From: Sinonovacula constricta
Lineage: Eukaryota; Mollusca; Bivalvia; Cardiida; Solecurtidae
Length of the DNA: 64,000 nt
Reading direction: 5' to 3'
Assembly: GCA_007844125.1 (NCBI GenBank)
Contig: CM017560.1
Location: forward strand, 6,230,759-6,294,758
Positions within the stretch are counted from its first letter, which is position 1; every line of letters starts with the position of its first letter. The position numbers and the translations under genes were made by a program. Below are positions 10,501 through 23,290 of the stretch, one piece after another. The notes below the pieces were generated by a model. It worked only from the letters and a program-made list of their open reading frames with translations, did no database searches and was not told the DNA's origin.

Positions 10501-13500
10501 TCAGCCCAGAACTACATTCTGTGAATACATACACACAACGCCATAAGCATCAAGTCCATACTGAAGATCATAAACTCTCAAACCTGTCAGAAACCGCTCC
10601 AGTGCGACCAGATCGAAGAACCAGAACCAACGTAACCATCGAGGTCACAGTAAAAGAGCCTATTATCCCAGTCAAAAATCTACCCTCTGTATGCACACAA
10701 ATAAGCAGAAGTTCCACCAGCGAGACCACAGCAACGATCGTACAGTCTCAGCTCACAACTGCCTTCTATACACACGTAGATAGTACCAGTTTCACTGTCA
10801 AGAATACAGCAACGAACATACAGTCTCAGCACACAACTGCCTTCTATATACACGGAAATACTACCAGTTTCACCATTGAGAATAAAGCAACGAACATACA
10901 GTCTCAGCTCACAACTGCCACGGAAATAGTACCAGTTTAACCAGCGGAGCCACAGCAACCAACATACAGTCTGAGCTCACAACTGCCTTCTATATACACG
11001 GAAATACTACCAGTTTCACCATTGAGAATAAAGCAACGAACATACAGTCTCAGCTCACAACTGCCTTCTATATACACGGAAATACTACCAGTTTCACCAT
11101 TGAGAATAAAGCAACGAACATACAGTCTCAGCTCACAACTGCCACGGAAATAGTACCAGTTTAACCAGCGGAGCCACAGCAACCAACATACAGTCTCAGC
11201 TCACAACTGCCTTCTATATACACGGAAATACTACCAGTTTCACCATTGAGAATAAAGCAACGAACATACAGTCTCAGCTCACAACTGCCACGGAAATAGT
11301 ACCAGTTTAACCAGCGGAGCCACAGCAACCAACATACAGTCTCAGCTCACAACTGCCTTCTATATACACGGAAATACTACCAGTTTCACCATTGAGAATA
11401 AAGCAACGAACATACAGTCTCAGCTCACAACTGCCACGGAAATAGTACCAGTTTAACCAACGGAGCCACAGCAACCAACATGCAGTTTCAGCTCACAACC
11501 ACCTTCTATATACACGTAGATAGTACCAGTTTCACCAGCGAGGCCACAGCAACGATAATACAGTCTCAGCACACAACTGCCTTCTATATATACACACGGA
11601 AATAGTACTAGTTTTATCAGCGAGACCACGGCAACGATCATACTTTCTCTGCCCACAACTGCCTTCTATATACACGGAAACAGTACCAGTTTCACCAGCG
11701 AGGCTGCAGCAACGATAATACAGTCTCAGCCCACAACTGCCGTCTATATATATACACGGAAATAGTACCAGTTTCATTAGCGAGACCACGGCAACGATCA
11801 TACTTTCTCTGCCCACAACTGCCTTCTATACACACGTAGATAGTACCAGTTTCACTGTCAAGAATACAGCAACGAACATACAGTCTCAGCTCACAACTGC
11901 CTTCTATATACACGGAAATACTACCAGTTTCACAATCGAGAATAAAGCAACGAACATACAGTCTCAGCTCACAACTGCCTTCTATATACACGGAAACAGT
12001 ACCAGTTTCACCAGCGAGGCTGCAGCAAAGATCATGCACTCTCAGTTGTACAGTCTTTCTTCTGAATAGATACAAACAACAGCAGGTTAACTAGAGAGGT
12101 CGCATCGATGAACCTACACTATTAATAGTGTACAACCTACCTTCTGTATACATGATTACTATGGTTACCAGCAAGGCAACCGTGATACCATGCACTACCA
12201 GCGCAAACCTTACCTTCTGTATACACACAAATAGCACCAGGTTAATCAGGGAGGCAACGGCGAAGATCCTGAACGTCCATCTAGCTCCGTACTTCTCCAC
12301 TGCCAGGCCACCTAGCAAGTTCCCCGTGCCTGACCCCAAGCCCCAGTAGAACCCATGCAGGAATCCCTGCAATGTCCCCAAATACTCGGATGGCACTCCA
12401 TTACATAGATACTTCACGTACACAGACCAGATACCCGCAAAAGTGAAGCCTAGAAAATATTAAGAGAAAATTTTCATCACGTCAAAATATGTAAAAGTTA
12501 AAATGGGAGCTATTTCTTCGACTTTATGAAAGACAAGCTATACAGCATATGCCCAGAAAAATATGGTGAAAAAAAAAGAATAATAAATGCAAAATTCCAA
12601 TTAACGAAGTCAATGAAAGTTGGTTTGAAAACGCTTGTAGAGTAAAATTTGAAATGCATCCTTACTTTAAACAATAGTGGTGTGACTATTAAAATCGTTA
12701 CACCAAGGATGAAATTGCTATTTTCATGGAAATAATTCTTAAAATAGCTTAGTAATGTTGTAAACCTGAAATATTTGTTTAATTAGTGAAAGCAATAAAA
12801 CGCACAATATATATTCTAAAGGGTGAATTTAAAGTACGATCATTTAACTGAGCACATATGCTTACAGACTATTCCTTATTGTGGAATTGCGTTACCGCCA
12901 GAAATACATTATTGTACTTAGAGAAAAATATAAGATGCGCTTGCCAGAATCTGCAAATTTTGTTTAAACACATGTTAGTGGAAAATTCGATTTTTATTCC
13001 AGTGTTAAAACAAAACAACCCATATGTGGCTTGTGCATTTTTGTCACCTTTCCATGTCTTAGTTAAAACCCGTGACCGTCAGTTGGTTATTTTCTAGTCA
13101 TTTTTCCATGGTCTTAGATAAAACCATTGTAACTCACTACCTACCTTGTAGCACCTCAAAGGGCAAGACAAGCCAGGCGTTCTGTATGATTGAGAAACCT
13201 GCGAAGCGGACCACGTATCCTAGAAGTCCGAGGATCATGAAGGTGAGGCAACTGGTGGCGGACAAGATCCGGAACACCATCAGGAACATTATTGTCTCCG
13301 AGATCAGACTCGTCAGGTTGGCCAGGCCTATCATCAACTGGCTGGCACCTTGCACAGGGAGTACACGTAAGGTCGGGGTTGTATAAATGAATCTCGGTAT
13401 GATTGGCAAAATGCTAAACTAAAAGACGTTTTGAAATTGAAGTGATGTGATCAGGTTGGTAATGGGGTAATAGAAGCAGTAGATATACGTATATAAGTAT

Positions 13501-15838
13501 GTAAAAAGGTAGGTTTTTATGTGTAACTATTGATAGGGCTGAGAGATGGGCAATTAGTCTGTGTTTCAGAAGAGAATGTACTGAAATTCTACCAATGGTG
13601 GCTATTGCAGAATTAAGTTTACTCTGGGTCTCTGCGGCTGCGGTGCTCTTTGTAATGAAAGCGCTTTTGTTCTAATTGTTGATAACTATATGATTATTTC
13701 GATGAGGAAAATGATGATCAAGGTAATGATGATTATCATGTTGATGATGGCCGCGATGATGATAACGACAACTACGACAATTATGAAGGTAGAGGTAACG
13801 ATTACCTAAGTTTTCTAGATGCCAATTCAGAAAGCCCAGAATGACACCGTTGCATAAGCCGGTAAATAGCAGACAAAACAGCCAGGATCCGTAGTGCAAT
13901 GTAAAGAACATGCGGAACACCTTCAGAGGGTTCGGCTTGGGTAATGAGGCCCTGCTGCCGTTGTCCTCTTGCTACAGTGAGATCAAGCTGACAATCAATG
14001 TTGTATTCTCAACTGTGAAATGTATCTTGAACAGTACATTCAGCAATATTAATCAAGCTGTTCAATAATATAACAGTACTACATGACAAACGTCTTTGTT
14101 TATATATTTTATGGTCATTGTTAAATTCAACAATAATAAAGGCACTGCAAATAAAGGAATGTCTAACCCTTTTTTAAATAAATACATACTTTTGAGAATA
14201 TAACTAACAATTTAATTTAATAAAAATGTAAACTATTTAAACACACGTGTCTATGAATACATGTTAGATACATGCTGCTAGTGCATATCCAAAACTTCTA
14301 CTTTTCAAATTTTTGGATTTGAATGAAACATTAAAAAGCAAAATATTGTTACAGGACATTAAACATTAATATAAGGATCAGATACGGTAAATACCTTTTC
14401 CTCTATTTTGATACGACTTAGGCGATACCATAGGAAATGTAACTATTTCGAGCTTACTGAAAGGTACCATAAAGTTATTGTTGTGATACGGATCGATATT
14501 TTTATAATAAGCTGTAAGCCTAATAAGCACTTGTTGATCTTCCTTAAGCAATTAGATTATATCTCCTGAACAGTGATTGCCCGCGGGGAACTGTCTTATC
14601 AGGATATAAACTATCTAAAACAGAGATTCTTGTTGCCTTTGTACAGAGTTGTAAACACATTTTTAATTACGGTTGTGAGTTTCTGTAAATACCTCTGGTC
14701 AGGTAAGGTTTAAGATTACCTTGAAGGTGAAGAAGAACGTGGTGACAAGACAGCAGGTCATGCAGATGGCGAACTGGTAGAAGCAGATGTTGTACTCACT
14801 GTGGGGGAAGGTGAGCCCACAAACCGTCATATTGGTCCGAGAGATACTCACCAGTGACCCAGCCAACATGGACCTGTAGCAAGGTATATGTAAGTTCTAT
14901 TTACCAGTTTATATTTTATAGATTTGCAACCGTTTAAAAGTTGTTGCTGTACATTTATATAACTGGTTTTTTATGCAATGTTCAAGAGATTATATGACCA
15001 AAACTAAAAATGTAAAACGTTGGAACCCAACGTTGTAAAGACAGTGTAAATATGAACTCAGATATTATTGGCGGACATAAAGTACTACTTACGCCGTCCC
15101 AAGCCCTATGGAGCCAAACGCTCTCTGATGGCCATATTTGTCCATAGCATCTGCCCCGAGTTTTTCTATACAGCCGGTGTCGGCTATGGCCCCAAGAGGC
15201 GACTGAAGGACCTCGCCTAGAACTATCAGTGTGATGATGGTTACAAACAGTTGGTCGATGCCGCTCGCTGAGAACATCCAGCCCCGGGACTCCAGTAGAG
15301 TTTCTTTTGGAGAAACATCGTCAATGATGGCGTGCTCTCTCAGGAACTGCGCTCGCTGGATACCGGAATGCTGGGGACTTAAAGTTGAGCTGGAGTTCCG
15401 CGTCGATGAGTTCATGGCGAGAAACTCCTGAACAAACCCGCATTGTGTGTTGGAATACGCCGCTGGTGGGACAAACCCGATTGCGGTGATGAAAATCAAC
15501 CACCCGACAGCACTGAATGACAAAATCAGCTTCCGAATACGAAAACGGTCAGCAATAGCTCCCCACATAGGCCCGCAGCAGAATCCAATTAAAGGTCTCG
15601 CGCCCGAAATTATCCCGATCTGATTCGGACTGAACCCTAATTGTTTATAATACAGTGAAAGATAGGGAAAAATGGAACCGATAGAAGCACCGAAGTAGAG
15701 AAAAAATGCTTTGAATTTAAGTAAGTCGATCTGAATGTGCCAAAAGCTTTCCTGTGAAGAAGACTTTAATTTTGACTTTTCGTCCGACTTGGTCACTTCA
15801 CCATTTAAAATGTTTAATTCAATTGTAGAAGATGACAT
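7576..15838 (-). CDS. MFSD6-like major facilitator superfamily transporter, six coding exons
   Basis: Coding exons on the - strand are 15838-15093, 14873-14720, 13971-13806, 13348-13145, 12449-12214 and 7629-7576. All have AG acceptors, GT donors and matching phases, giving 519 residues. About twelve membrane segments are visible. The first pair spans about residues 41-93 (FFLYFGASIGSIFPYLSLYY, then the loop after GPMWGAIADRF). A long hydrophilic loop (about 130-190) contains NSS sequons, and the last two helices flank the GLGSGTGNLLGG motif in exon 5. The GxxADRF loop after helix 2 and this glycine-rich motif are typical of the MFSD6/MFS_1-like family, whose substrates are largely unknown. 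It is expected in the plasma or an internal membrane. The C-terminal tail (exon 6, FTTRPKVFDYDSLEDKK) is short and acidic. The last intron (12213-7630) is almost wholly a minisatellite derived from the end of exon 5. Intron 3 carries a GAT-rich tract. Exon 6 is supported only by acceptor, phase, stop and polyadenylation signal, so it is the least certain. Confidence 0.88.
9187..10118 (-). repeat. Homogenised 77 bp sub-block of the exon-derived array
   Basis: About twelve units at a strict 77 bp spacing (GTGAG starts at 9263, 9340, 9417 and so on) carry CCCAGCCCGCAACCATCC, TTATAACCACAAACAG and TTTACCAGAGAGGCC. Since 77 is not a multiple of three, each frame rotates from unit to unit. Confidence 0.9.
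10740..12060 (-). repeat. Homogenised 78 bp sub-block with a higher-order 146 bp repeat
   Basis: Units of 78 bp contain ACAACTGCCTTCTATATACA, GTACCAGTTTCACC and AACATACAGTCTCAGC. A 68 bp variant lacking TTCTATATAC and carrying TTTAACCAGCGGAGCC alternates with the full unit. It recurs at about 10936, 11159, 11306 and 11452, so a 68+78 bp pair has been amplified as one higher-order unit. Confidence 0.88.
13690..13790. repeat. GAT-rich imperfect microsatellite
   Basis: Interrupted GAT/GAC triplets lie in intron 3 of the MFSD6-like gene, just after the donor of exon 3. Confidence 0.7.
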
Positions 15839-18800
15839 CTTCTATAGTTTCTGGTCTCACATTTTAGTTTCTAATATATCTTCAAGCAACAAACCAAAGT
15901 GTTCACAGCCACATGCAATAGTTGTTTTGTATCAAAGCACTGTATTATATATGAAACTGAACGAACCGTCAACATTTTTGTTAGCACGTACAACTTTCTG
16001 TGGAATTCGCATTTTGCACATCATCGCCTGTTTCGCCAAAAGTACTCTGTAAATAACAAAAATAAAACATATTCACCAAAGACTATCAAAAATAAATGTG
16101 CGAACACTTGTGCTGCGTTGACAATCACAATGGTCAAACCTTCATTTTGAAAGTAAAACACACAAAAAGGTTTGAAATATTATGACACAATAAAATAACA
16201 ATTCTAGTTAGAAGTTCCTTAGTTAATCAATGCAGATAACCTCATTTATTGCAGTAATGCATTCTAAGTATGTAGGTTTCCGTCGGAAGTTTGATACAAG
16301 TCAATGAGAACGGTATTTCATAGGGTTGTCATCGAATGGAACAGTATCTAGTAGCCATGTATCGTGGATATTTTCTGTTGATCGATTACTTATGCCTAAT
16401 CTTTCTAACTCATTATTTTTATAGAAAATATAAAATGAAAATACATAATGAAAGCGTTTCTCCCATTTTTTATCATATAAACATAAAATTAATATCAGGC
16501 TTGAGCCGAGATTTTACCAAAATAACTGGATATTTCAAGATTTTGTTTCTTAATTAAACGATTGATTTTAGAGAATCTTTAGGTGAATTTTTTGTGTTAA
16601 GGGCCAGTTTACAACCCCACGGCTTGTTACGTTTCGTTGACAAAAACCATCAATCGTGTTTGAGCGATCAAGTTGCAAAGCAGTAATCAACGTGTTTCTT
16701 GCCAAAAATGTCTAATAGGTTTGGCTGCTTTTACCGAAAGCAGTACTAATGTGTCGTTTGATGTATTCTGTAATTTTTTTTAAATCAGCTACCCTTGATA
16801 AATTCCTTAAGCAACCGGGTCACATTTTTGCGTAGATATATGGCAATAAGAACTACAAGTTTCGCATCCTGTATGTATTTAAACCTTTCCATCTGAACAC
16901 TTCGGCAATATCCGCAGCAAATTCCGTAAAGCCCAGGATTGTGCTAAGTACTTGTAAGTATAAACACTACTTTATAATGAATCCCTCAAACAGTAGTTTT
17001 AAAATAGTGCCTTCACACAAATTTTAATCAGTTTAAATAATGTTCTCACGATCCACACACTCTAAGAAATCGCCATACATTTTAAATAAGTTCAGCTTAT
17101 AAAATTTATTTGTTTAAATTCATTTTCATATTAGCACTCAGACAAAATCGACATATATCCTCAACGAGATGCATATTCTTAAATAAGAAACAACATATTT
17201 TATTTCAATGATCAAAGATCTTTACTGCTGAAAGGGCACTCAGTTGGCTTTGGTTTTGGCTGCAAACCGACCTGACATCCAACGTGGACGGGGTAGCGAC
17301 TGATCATACTACTCACCCTACAATCTCGAGTGTGTACTGAGCTTTTAAAATGGCAAAACACCTTATGACAGATAGCCGCGCAGTTGATGATGTCTACGCT
17401 AGCCGATTACTGTATCTTCATCACTGCCCTAGATATTGGTCATAATTGTAATAAAATGTTGGTTTTTGTAAATATAAAATGAACTTTTTTTCAATTTTCT
17501 TGCGACTTTATGTGTAAAGCATAGCTGTCAATTTATTACGTTCGAAACCAATTAAAATGCGAACTTTTTAATGAATCGTAAATAACTCTGAGTAAACTGA
17601 AGAAAGTATTTTGTGTCCTAATTTTTTTAATGTTGAAGGCAGTTGTTTCAATGAATAAAGCATGTGCCCCGTTTTCCACAAAATGCAATGCTAGGAAAAT
17701 GCAATGCTATGTGTTATTATTTTAACGTATCATGTCTAAATGAACCGTAGCTTCTTGAAGATTAATACATTAAACACGCTCGGAAATATTTATACATACA
17801 ATGCATGTGTATTACTACTGAGTTTTGATTGTTTATAAGTTAGTGCAGAAACTAATTCACCCTGATTAATAACCGGTATCTCCCTCACCCCTACAATTAA
17901 CATAGACCCCTGCAGTTGTGTTTCAAACATCGGTCATCTGGTGCAGACTATAGGTTGGGTTATTAGTTAACAGCTCGTAATTATATTTTAATCTATTCAA
18001 CGTCTTCATTATGCTTAATTAGGCAGGCTATACAAGATGATTCGGATAAAGTAACATATATAGCTTTCATTTCAAAATTTACCAAAGTGACAAATGCTGT
18101 TGCATCAGTGTCTTACCATGCTGAATGATTAGGTCTAAAATTAAATAATTCTAGGATAGTGTACGAAAAAGATGCATTTCCCAATGCTCCAAGATGTTGC
18201 CTTACTTGATAGGTTGATAAATGAAAGCGGTCTTTTTATTACAACAATTAGTGCTTATCCCATGTAAACTCTATGCTGTGAAGTGACCCCTTGACCTGAC
18301 CCTAACCTGTCAAATCCCGCTCTCGCTTAGCGCTTGGTTTGATAATGCATAAACCGTGAATTGTTTAAAATTTGGCGATTTAGCTATTTGATTGCGTTAT
18401 TTTTTGTTAGCAACTTAAATTTCTGCAAATTTGTATGCATATTCTTCCGACTTCCGGCGAACAAAACGATCGTGATATCTGTAAGTGTCATTGCACCAGA
18501 TACATCCGAGGGATGATTGTCCTAAGGAGTTCCGATTGGATTCGGGCATTATCCAAGATGTTCCGATTAAAGTTCTTTCCGAAAGTGTACGGAAAGGGCC
18601 GAAGGGGATGCGAATGTCATTGCATTACTTTTGACTTTTGAGCCAATAAGCGTATAAGGTCTGACATGCATGCACATAAAGTATAATTCTGAATGCACTG
18701 TTCAGAGGCTGAGCTATACTAGATTATTTCGCAAAAATCGCCGAAAATATAACTTTCGCGACGCGTTTCTGACCATACACACAGACAAAACAATATTTTC

Positions 18801-19204
18801 AACGCCGACATGTTCACATGTAACAATAAGAGGTGTTGTTTTCATTCCATTATTTATTGCGTTTTAACAAAGCTTTGCTTTTTTAACCGAAATAAAAACA
18901 TGTCAATTCGACCAACTGTTACCAAGTTGCTTAAAGCCAGATTTTATCAGCATGACAAATGCCAATTTTTTTTTTTCACTTGATGATCATAAACATTTAA
19001 ATAAATAAAGAAGATTAAGTTTTTTCTTAAGTATTTAAGTCTAAAATAAGCGAAGGAAGAGTTAATATATTTTAAATTTCAGTTTAAATATACATAATAA
19101 AAACCTATGGTCATAGTTTTATTGTATGCACAATTACTATGTGGTCATATTTTTTTTTCGTATCTGTATATCTGTTGATAATGTATGCAGCTTTACTTTT
19201 TTAT
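15839..19204. other. Upstream region of the MFSD6-like gene and gene-free DNA
   Basis: No open frame with recognisable protein similarity, no clear repeat and no RNA gene was seen. The promoter and 5' UTR of the - strand transporter must lie in the part next to 15839, but no decisive core-promoter motif was recognised. Confidence 0.5.
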
Positions 19205-19400
19205 TCTGTGTTTTTTGTTGCATCGCGTCGACAAAATTATGGTCATATTGGCGACCTTCAGTTAATTAGGAGAAAAAGGAGAACCCAGTCAAATATCTAG
19301 ATAGAAACACAAGTGCACGGGAGGACATTTGGTTAACAACATAAAAAATTTCACACCGGTCAGGACTCGAAATATCATTCAACTTATAAAATTATAATAT
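19205..19400 (-). mobile_element. Family C SINE, diverged copy
   Basis: GTTGCATCGCGTCGACAAAA, TTATGGTCATATTGGCGACC, CAGTTAATTAGGAGAAAAAGG and CCAGTCAAATATCTAGATAG align with the copy at 38600-38765. It ends in a degenerate head (GGTCAGGACTCGAAAT). It reads on the - strand. Confidence 0.65.
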
Positions 19401-20103
19401 TTGAATTTCGCCACTTTGTGTGATTCCCTCAGAGACACTACCTGTTACTTCTTTGCTAGCTGTAACAACTGAAATTGAAATTAGCTTCAAATATTTTGAA
19501 AAGCTTTCTTTTCAGATTTGTGATTTGGCAGACCCTGCCTTAAAAAATCACCTATACGGACCATTCGTAACTATACGGCTTTTTTTTCCGAACTCTCCGT
19601 GAATAAAATGATCGAGATGGTACGAGTGGTATATGGACTAGTCTGAAAAATGCCATTAGAGTTAAGAGAATTTCTCGTTGATGCAAGTACTGACTGTTTT
19701 GGTAAAGAAATGAAGAAATAAAGCGATATCAAACACTGAAAACTAACAAAAATACAAATACAAAGAAAAATAATTAATAAATCATCAGATAAAAATAACC
19801 TTGTGATCGAGAACTTCATTTCCAAAAAAGAAACGATATTGTCATTTCTAACATTATTTGGTATTATATCTAAATTTGGCGACTTTGATATTCAGACGTG
19901 TATTTTCAATGTCCAATTTACTCCATACGCAGCAAACGACTAGCTCCAAACAAATAACAGATCAAATACAAATCAACGAAGTGTGAGACTTGTCAGACTG
20001 TTAACTTAACGGCATTTGTTTGCAAATAGCTCTACTGGAAAAAAAACTAACGACAGAAATGAACATAGTCATCATGATTCGAGCCATTTAATGTTTGTAC
20101 GGA

Positions 20104-20136
20104 CCAATATGACGTCATGATGACGTCACATTGGTA
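20104..20136. promoter_or_regulatory. Palindromic CCAAT-CRE-CRE-ATTGG cluster
   Basis: Two perfect TGACGTCA sites (20110-20117 and 20121-20128) lie 11 bp apart, one helical turn. They are flanked by ACCAAT on the left and ATTGGT on the right. The whole 33 bp is an inverted repeat with one mismatch. CREB/ATF factors bind such sites. No gene start was identified nearby, so its role is open. Confidence 0.45.
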
Positions 20137-21288
20137 CGTTTATTTATTATCAGAATAAAAATTTGTAGTAACACAACAGTATTTTAACTTGTAAATTAAA
20201 TATAGTCATATAATAAGTAAAGTTAGCATGTTAAAATGAACATAAATTTGATGGTATTTTTGTATGTTCGAAGACTGAATGCTAAATCATTGCTAAATTA
20301 ACATTTATAAATATCTTAAATGCTACTAAAAACAGAGCTTTTTCTTTAGCCTAATATTCTAGTCTAAATGTTTTACTCAATGACACGGGTGTAACAGTTA
20401 GGTAGCTATATATAAATAATGGTATGCGTACTTAGTATCCCGTTGTAGCAGACATCGCGATGTCGGTATCGAACATATCGTTGTCAGGTAAATTGCAATA
20501 TAAGTCTCAACAGTTCAGACCACTACAATATTACTTTACAAATTAACTACAAGAACTAATCTATAAAACCTTTTGTGGTGTCGTTTGACGTATATTCGGT
20601 GCACTAAGATATCTTATTTTAAAAGAAGACTCCGCATTGTCAATCTTGACTTTCAGCAGACTAAAAACTATCATAGGGGGGATTACTGAAGCAAAGACGA
20701 TAAATGTATAACTTCTTCCGTTTAAGCAAAGGACCATTCCCCATTTAAGAATTGAAAAAGAAATATTTTAGTTATCTCCCTTGTGAAAAGGTATTTTCAT
20801 TTACTCTATCAGAGAAATTTAGTATTTTTTTTTTTGTTGCTTATTTAAAAAAGCGCTTAAGCGTTTAAATTAATTCGTATCTCAATCAATAGGATTCCAT
20901 TTATTACCCATGCTCCAGTCTGAGTGTTTCTCAAAAGGTTAAAAAGTGGAAAATCTTAGGTTTTCTGCAGTAACTATAAACCAAAAACCTACCCATAAGG
21001 GAGGTAAGAATGTAGTTTTTAATAGTTACGGTAACGTCCCTTTAAATAAGAAAGCCCTTAACAAAAAGGAAGAGAGCTGTATGTTTGACACGGTGTACAT
21101 GTACAAGACAACATTTGTTATCAACCACTCAAGCCCTGCTCCGGTTGTCGGCTTTTTGAACCTTTATTACAACTGTGTCAGTTTATTGATAACAGACACG
21201 TGAAGTTAGTTTTTAAAAAATACCCAAAATACAACAGATCTTATACGTGTCCGATTCGCCAGAAGGTGGCTATTGTTCCATTTTGATC

Positions 21289-21350
21289 AGGGGCGGAGCT
21301 TGCCTAGTGGGGTTCGGGGGGCATGCTCCCCCGAAAAAAAAAAATGATCG
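21289..21350. mobile_element. Possible hAT-like transposon end
   Basis: CAGGGGCGGAGCTTGCCTAG, then a G-rich and C-rich hairpin (GGGGGGCATGCTCCCCCG), resembles the CAGGGGCGG-type termini of hAT-like repeats. No matching opposite end was found downstream. Confidence 0.3.
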
Positions 21351-21782
21351 CGAGACACATTTTTGGCGTTTTCGTGCACAAATGAGGCACTTTTATATGT
21401 AAGACAAAGTGACAGAAAATAGGTCAACATTACCGACTAACGCACCTAAATTGTCAGTCTTTTAAAATTTTAAACAACTTTGAGTTAATTATACTTCACA
21501 ATATATTAATTTTATGTCATGAAACAGTATTGGAAAACCCTTAATATTAATAATTCTTACTAGATGCCCACACACTATATGTGGAACACGTTACAGTCAC
21601 ATCAAGACGAATATTTGTACCAAGTTATTTAATCAGTTTTAATCCGAACATCAAATAAACGTAATTTTAAATGGGCTCATTCAAAAATCAACTGTTTTAC
21701 CGCTAATGTTATGAGTAAATTGGCTTTCTTGTATGATAGTAAAAATAAAATAATAAAAAACAAAAGTAAAAATAAAATAAAA

Positions 21783-21852
21783 ACAGGCGGGATTCGTACC
21801 CAGGTGCTCCTGCATGGTAAGCTAGTGCGTTACCACTACGCCACACTAACAG
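21783..21852 (-). repeat. tRNA-like sequence (tRNA pseudogene or SINE head)
   Basis: On the - strand it has an A-box-like TGGCGTAGTGGTAACGC with a good D-stem and a B-box GGGTACGAATCCCG. The acceptor-stem ends do not pair (GTTAGTG against CCTGTTT), so it is probably not a functional tRNA. A T-rich tract follows. Confidence 0.5.
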
Positions 21853-23211
21853 AAACTTTTTAACTTGGAACTCACATTTGCTCGACCCTTACCTCCTCCC
21901 ACCTCACCACCACTCGATTTTAATTGCATTTTCTGCATTCTTATTTCGTTTCGTTTTCCCGAAAAATGTATTAGCACACGTGCTTACAGTGCCTTTAGGA
22001 CGCTACTCCACTGTTGATCAAAATGTACTTGTAAACGTTATGTTTATGCTGCAGCATAATAGGCTTATCGTTTCTATATTATAGCGTGTTGAATATAAAG
22101 ACAGTTTTTATTTATGCCAAAATTGCAAATATAAGCATATAAACATACGATATGCACGTAGTATATGATGTGGTCAAAACTTTACTTTATTTACGTAGAG
22201 AAGAAGGTGCATTCATTTCTTGTTATAAATCAAAAGTATGTTGATAATAATTCCTTACATTTTGCAATGAATTACATTTCTAAAATTTTCATTCTTTGTA
22301 ATTATTATAAATTTTGAATAGTCTTGTATAAAAGTCTGTTACAGTAACTCTTGAACACAGCAATAAAATCTGCCACAGTTTATATGTCCACTTCTGTGTT
22401 TATATTAGATTGTTATATTACGAGTTCACGAGTACATTGAATGCATTCAAGATAATAGTACATTAAAATGCTGTGTACTCGTATATCCGACACAGCTGTT
22501 GTATGCCTGCATTGATTGTTAGTGGAGTGACAATTATGATTTGTTATTTCCGCAGGGACGTCCCTGGCTTTCCGTATGTCAATACATGTACCAGTACAAT
22601 CGTAACAACTCGGTAATTTCCGTAACTTTCGGAAAATACCGAAGAAATCGCCGAGGGGGTCCGATTGGTACCAGTATGCATTCGCAACATCTACTTTTAT
22701 GTCAATCCAAATTTCGACAATTCATTAAAGCTAAATTTAGCTACGTTATAAATGTTTATGACATGTTTGTAGTTATACAAAGTATCATGCAGTCTAGTTT
22801 ACAGCACACATCATAGGACCTATGAGTGAACACTGCAGTGTGTCTTTTACCCGGTTCGATTGGTCTCTGCCAAGCAGAGAAGACAACGTACAGAAGAGTT
22901 CAGAATAAGGTACCAGTTGAACGGACTACAAACCAAACGTGCGAATGTTAGGTTTATATGCGTCCCAAATAAATTAACTGCAATGACAGGCAGATAGCTA
23001 TGATTTGGATTATTACAAACATTTCTGTTCTAATTTTAAAAACGGCATTTTCCTTCCGAATCCGCCATCTTGGAATAGAATGGAGTGGAATAGGCGGCAG
23101 AGCTTCCGACCTCAAAAGACGTCGAATCGAATGAACCGGAATCACTCTTCTAGTTTTGGAAGCTCTTCCGTCTTACCAAACGAACCGGGCATTAGATTTA
23201 CCTTAGTGCTG

Positions 23212-23213
<2 letters not shown>

Positions 23214-23288
<75 letters not shown>
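23214..23288. repeat. (TA)n microsatellite
   Basis: About 37 uninterrupted TA dinucleotides. Confidence 0.97.

Positions 23289-23290
<2 letters not shown>

Larger units (their letters stand above)
8085..12280 (-). repeat. 4.2 kb array of 73-78 bp units derived from the exon 5/intron 5 junction of the MFSD6-like gene
   Basis: About 54 units follow one another. Each has a core that on the + strand reads TTCTRTATACACAAAyAGyACCAG followed by TTAcCAGcGAGGCcAcrGCGAAgAT. On the - strand this corresponds to the codons of the last transmembrane helix (FAVASLINLVLFVCIQK) and the donor ACAGAAG|GTA. The terminal copy, 12214-12280, is the genuine coding end of exon 5. The next copy (about 12138-12210) still has ACAGAAG|GTAGGT. 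Further copies have lost the GT (GAAG|GC at 10.7-12.0 kb; AAAAAGG at 9.2-10.1 kb). Blocks at 8085-9180 and 10120-10700 are diverged, while two blocks are homogenised. Open frames read across the array are by-products of the repeat length. Confidence 0.88.

Noticed and set aside
8004..12075. Repetitive - and + strand frames of 60-190 codons
   Set aside because: They are readings through the exon-derived 77-78 bp array within the MFSD6-like intron. Stops and frame rotation show that they are not selected.
8085..12280. Possible CRISPR-like or repeat-spacer structure
   Set aside because: Units are contiguous diverged tandem copies with no unique spacers, and the window is eukaryotic.
15899..16557. 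Short + strand frames upstream of the MFSD6-like gene
   Set aside because: They are under 110 codons, AT-biased, without domains, and lie where the transporter promoter and 5' UTR are expected.
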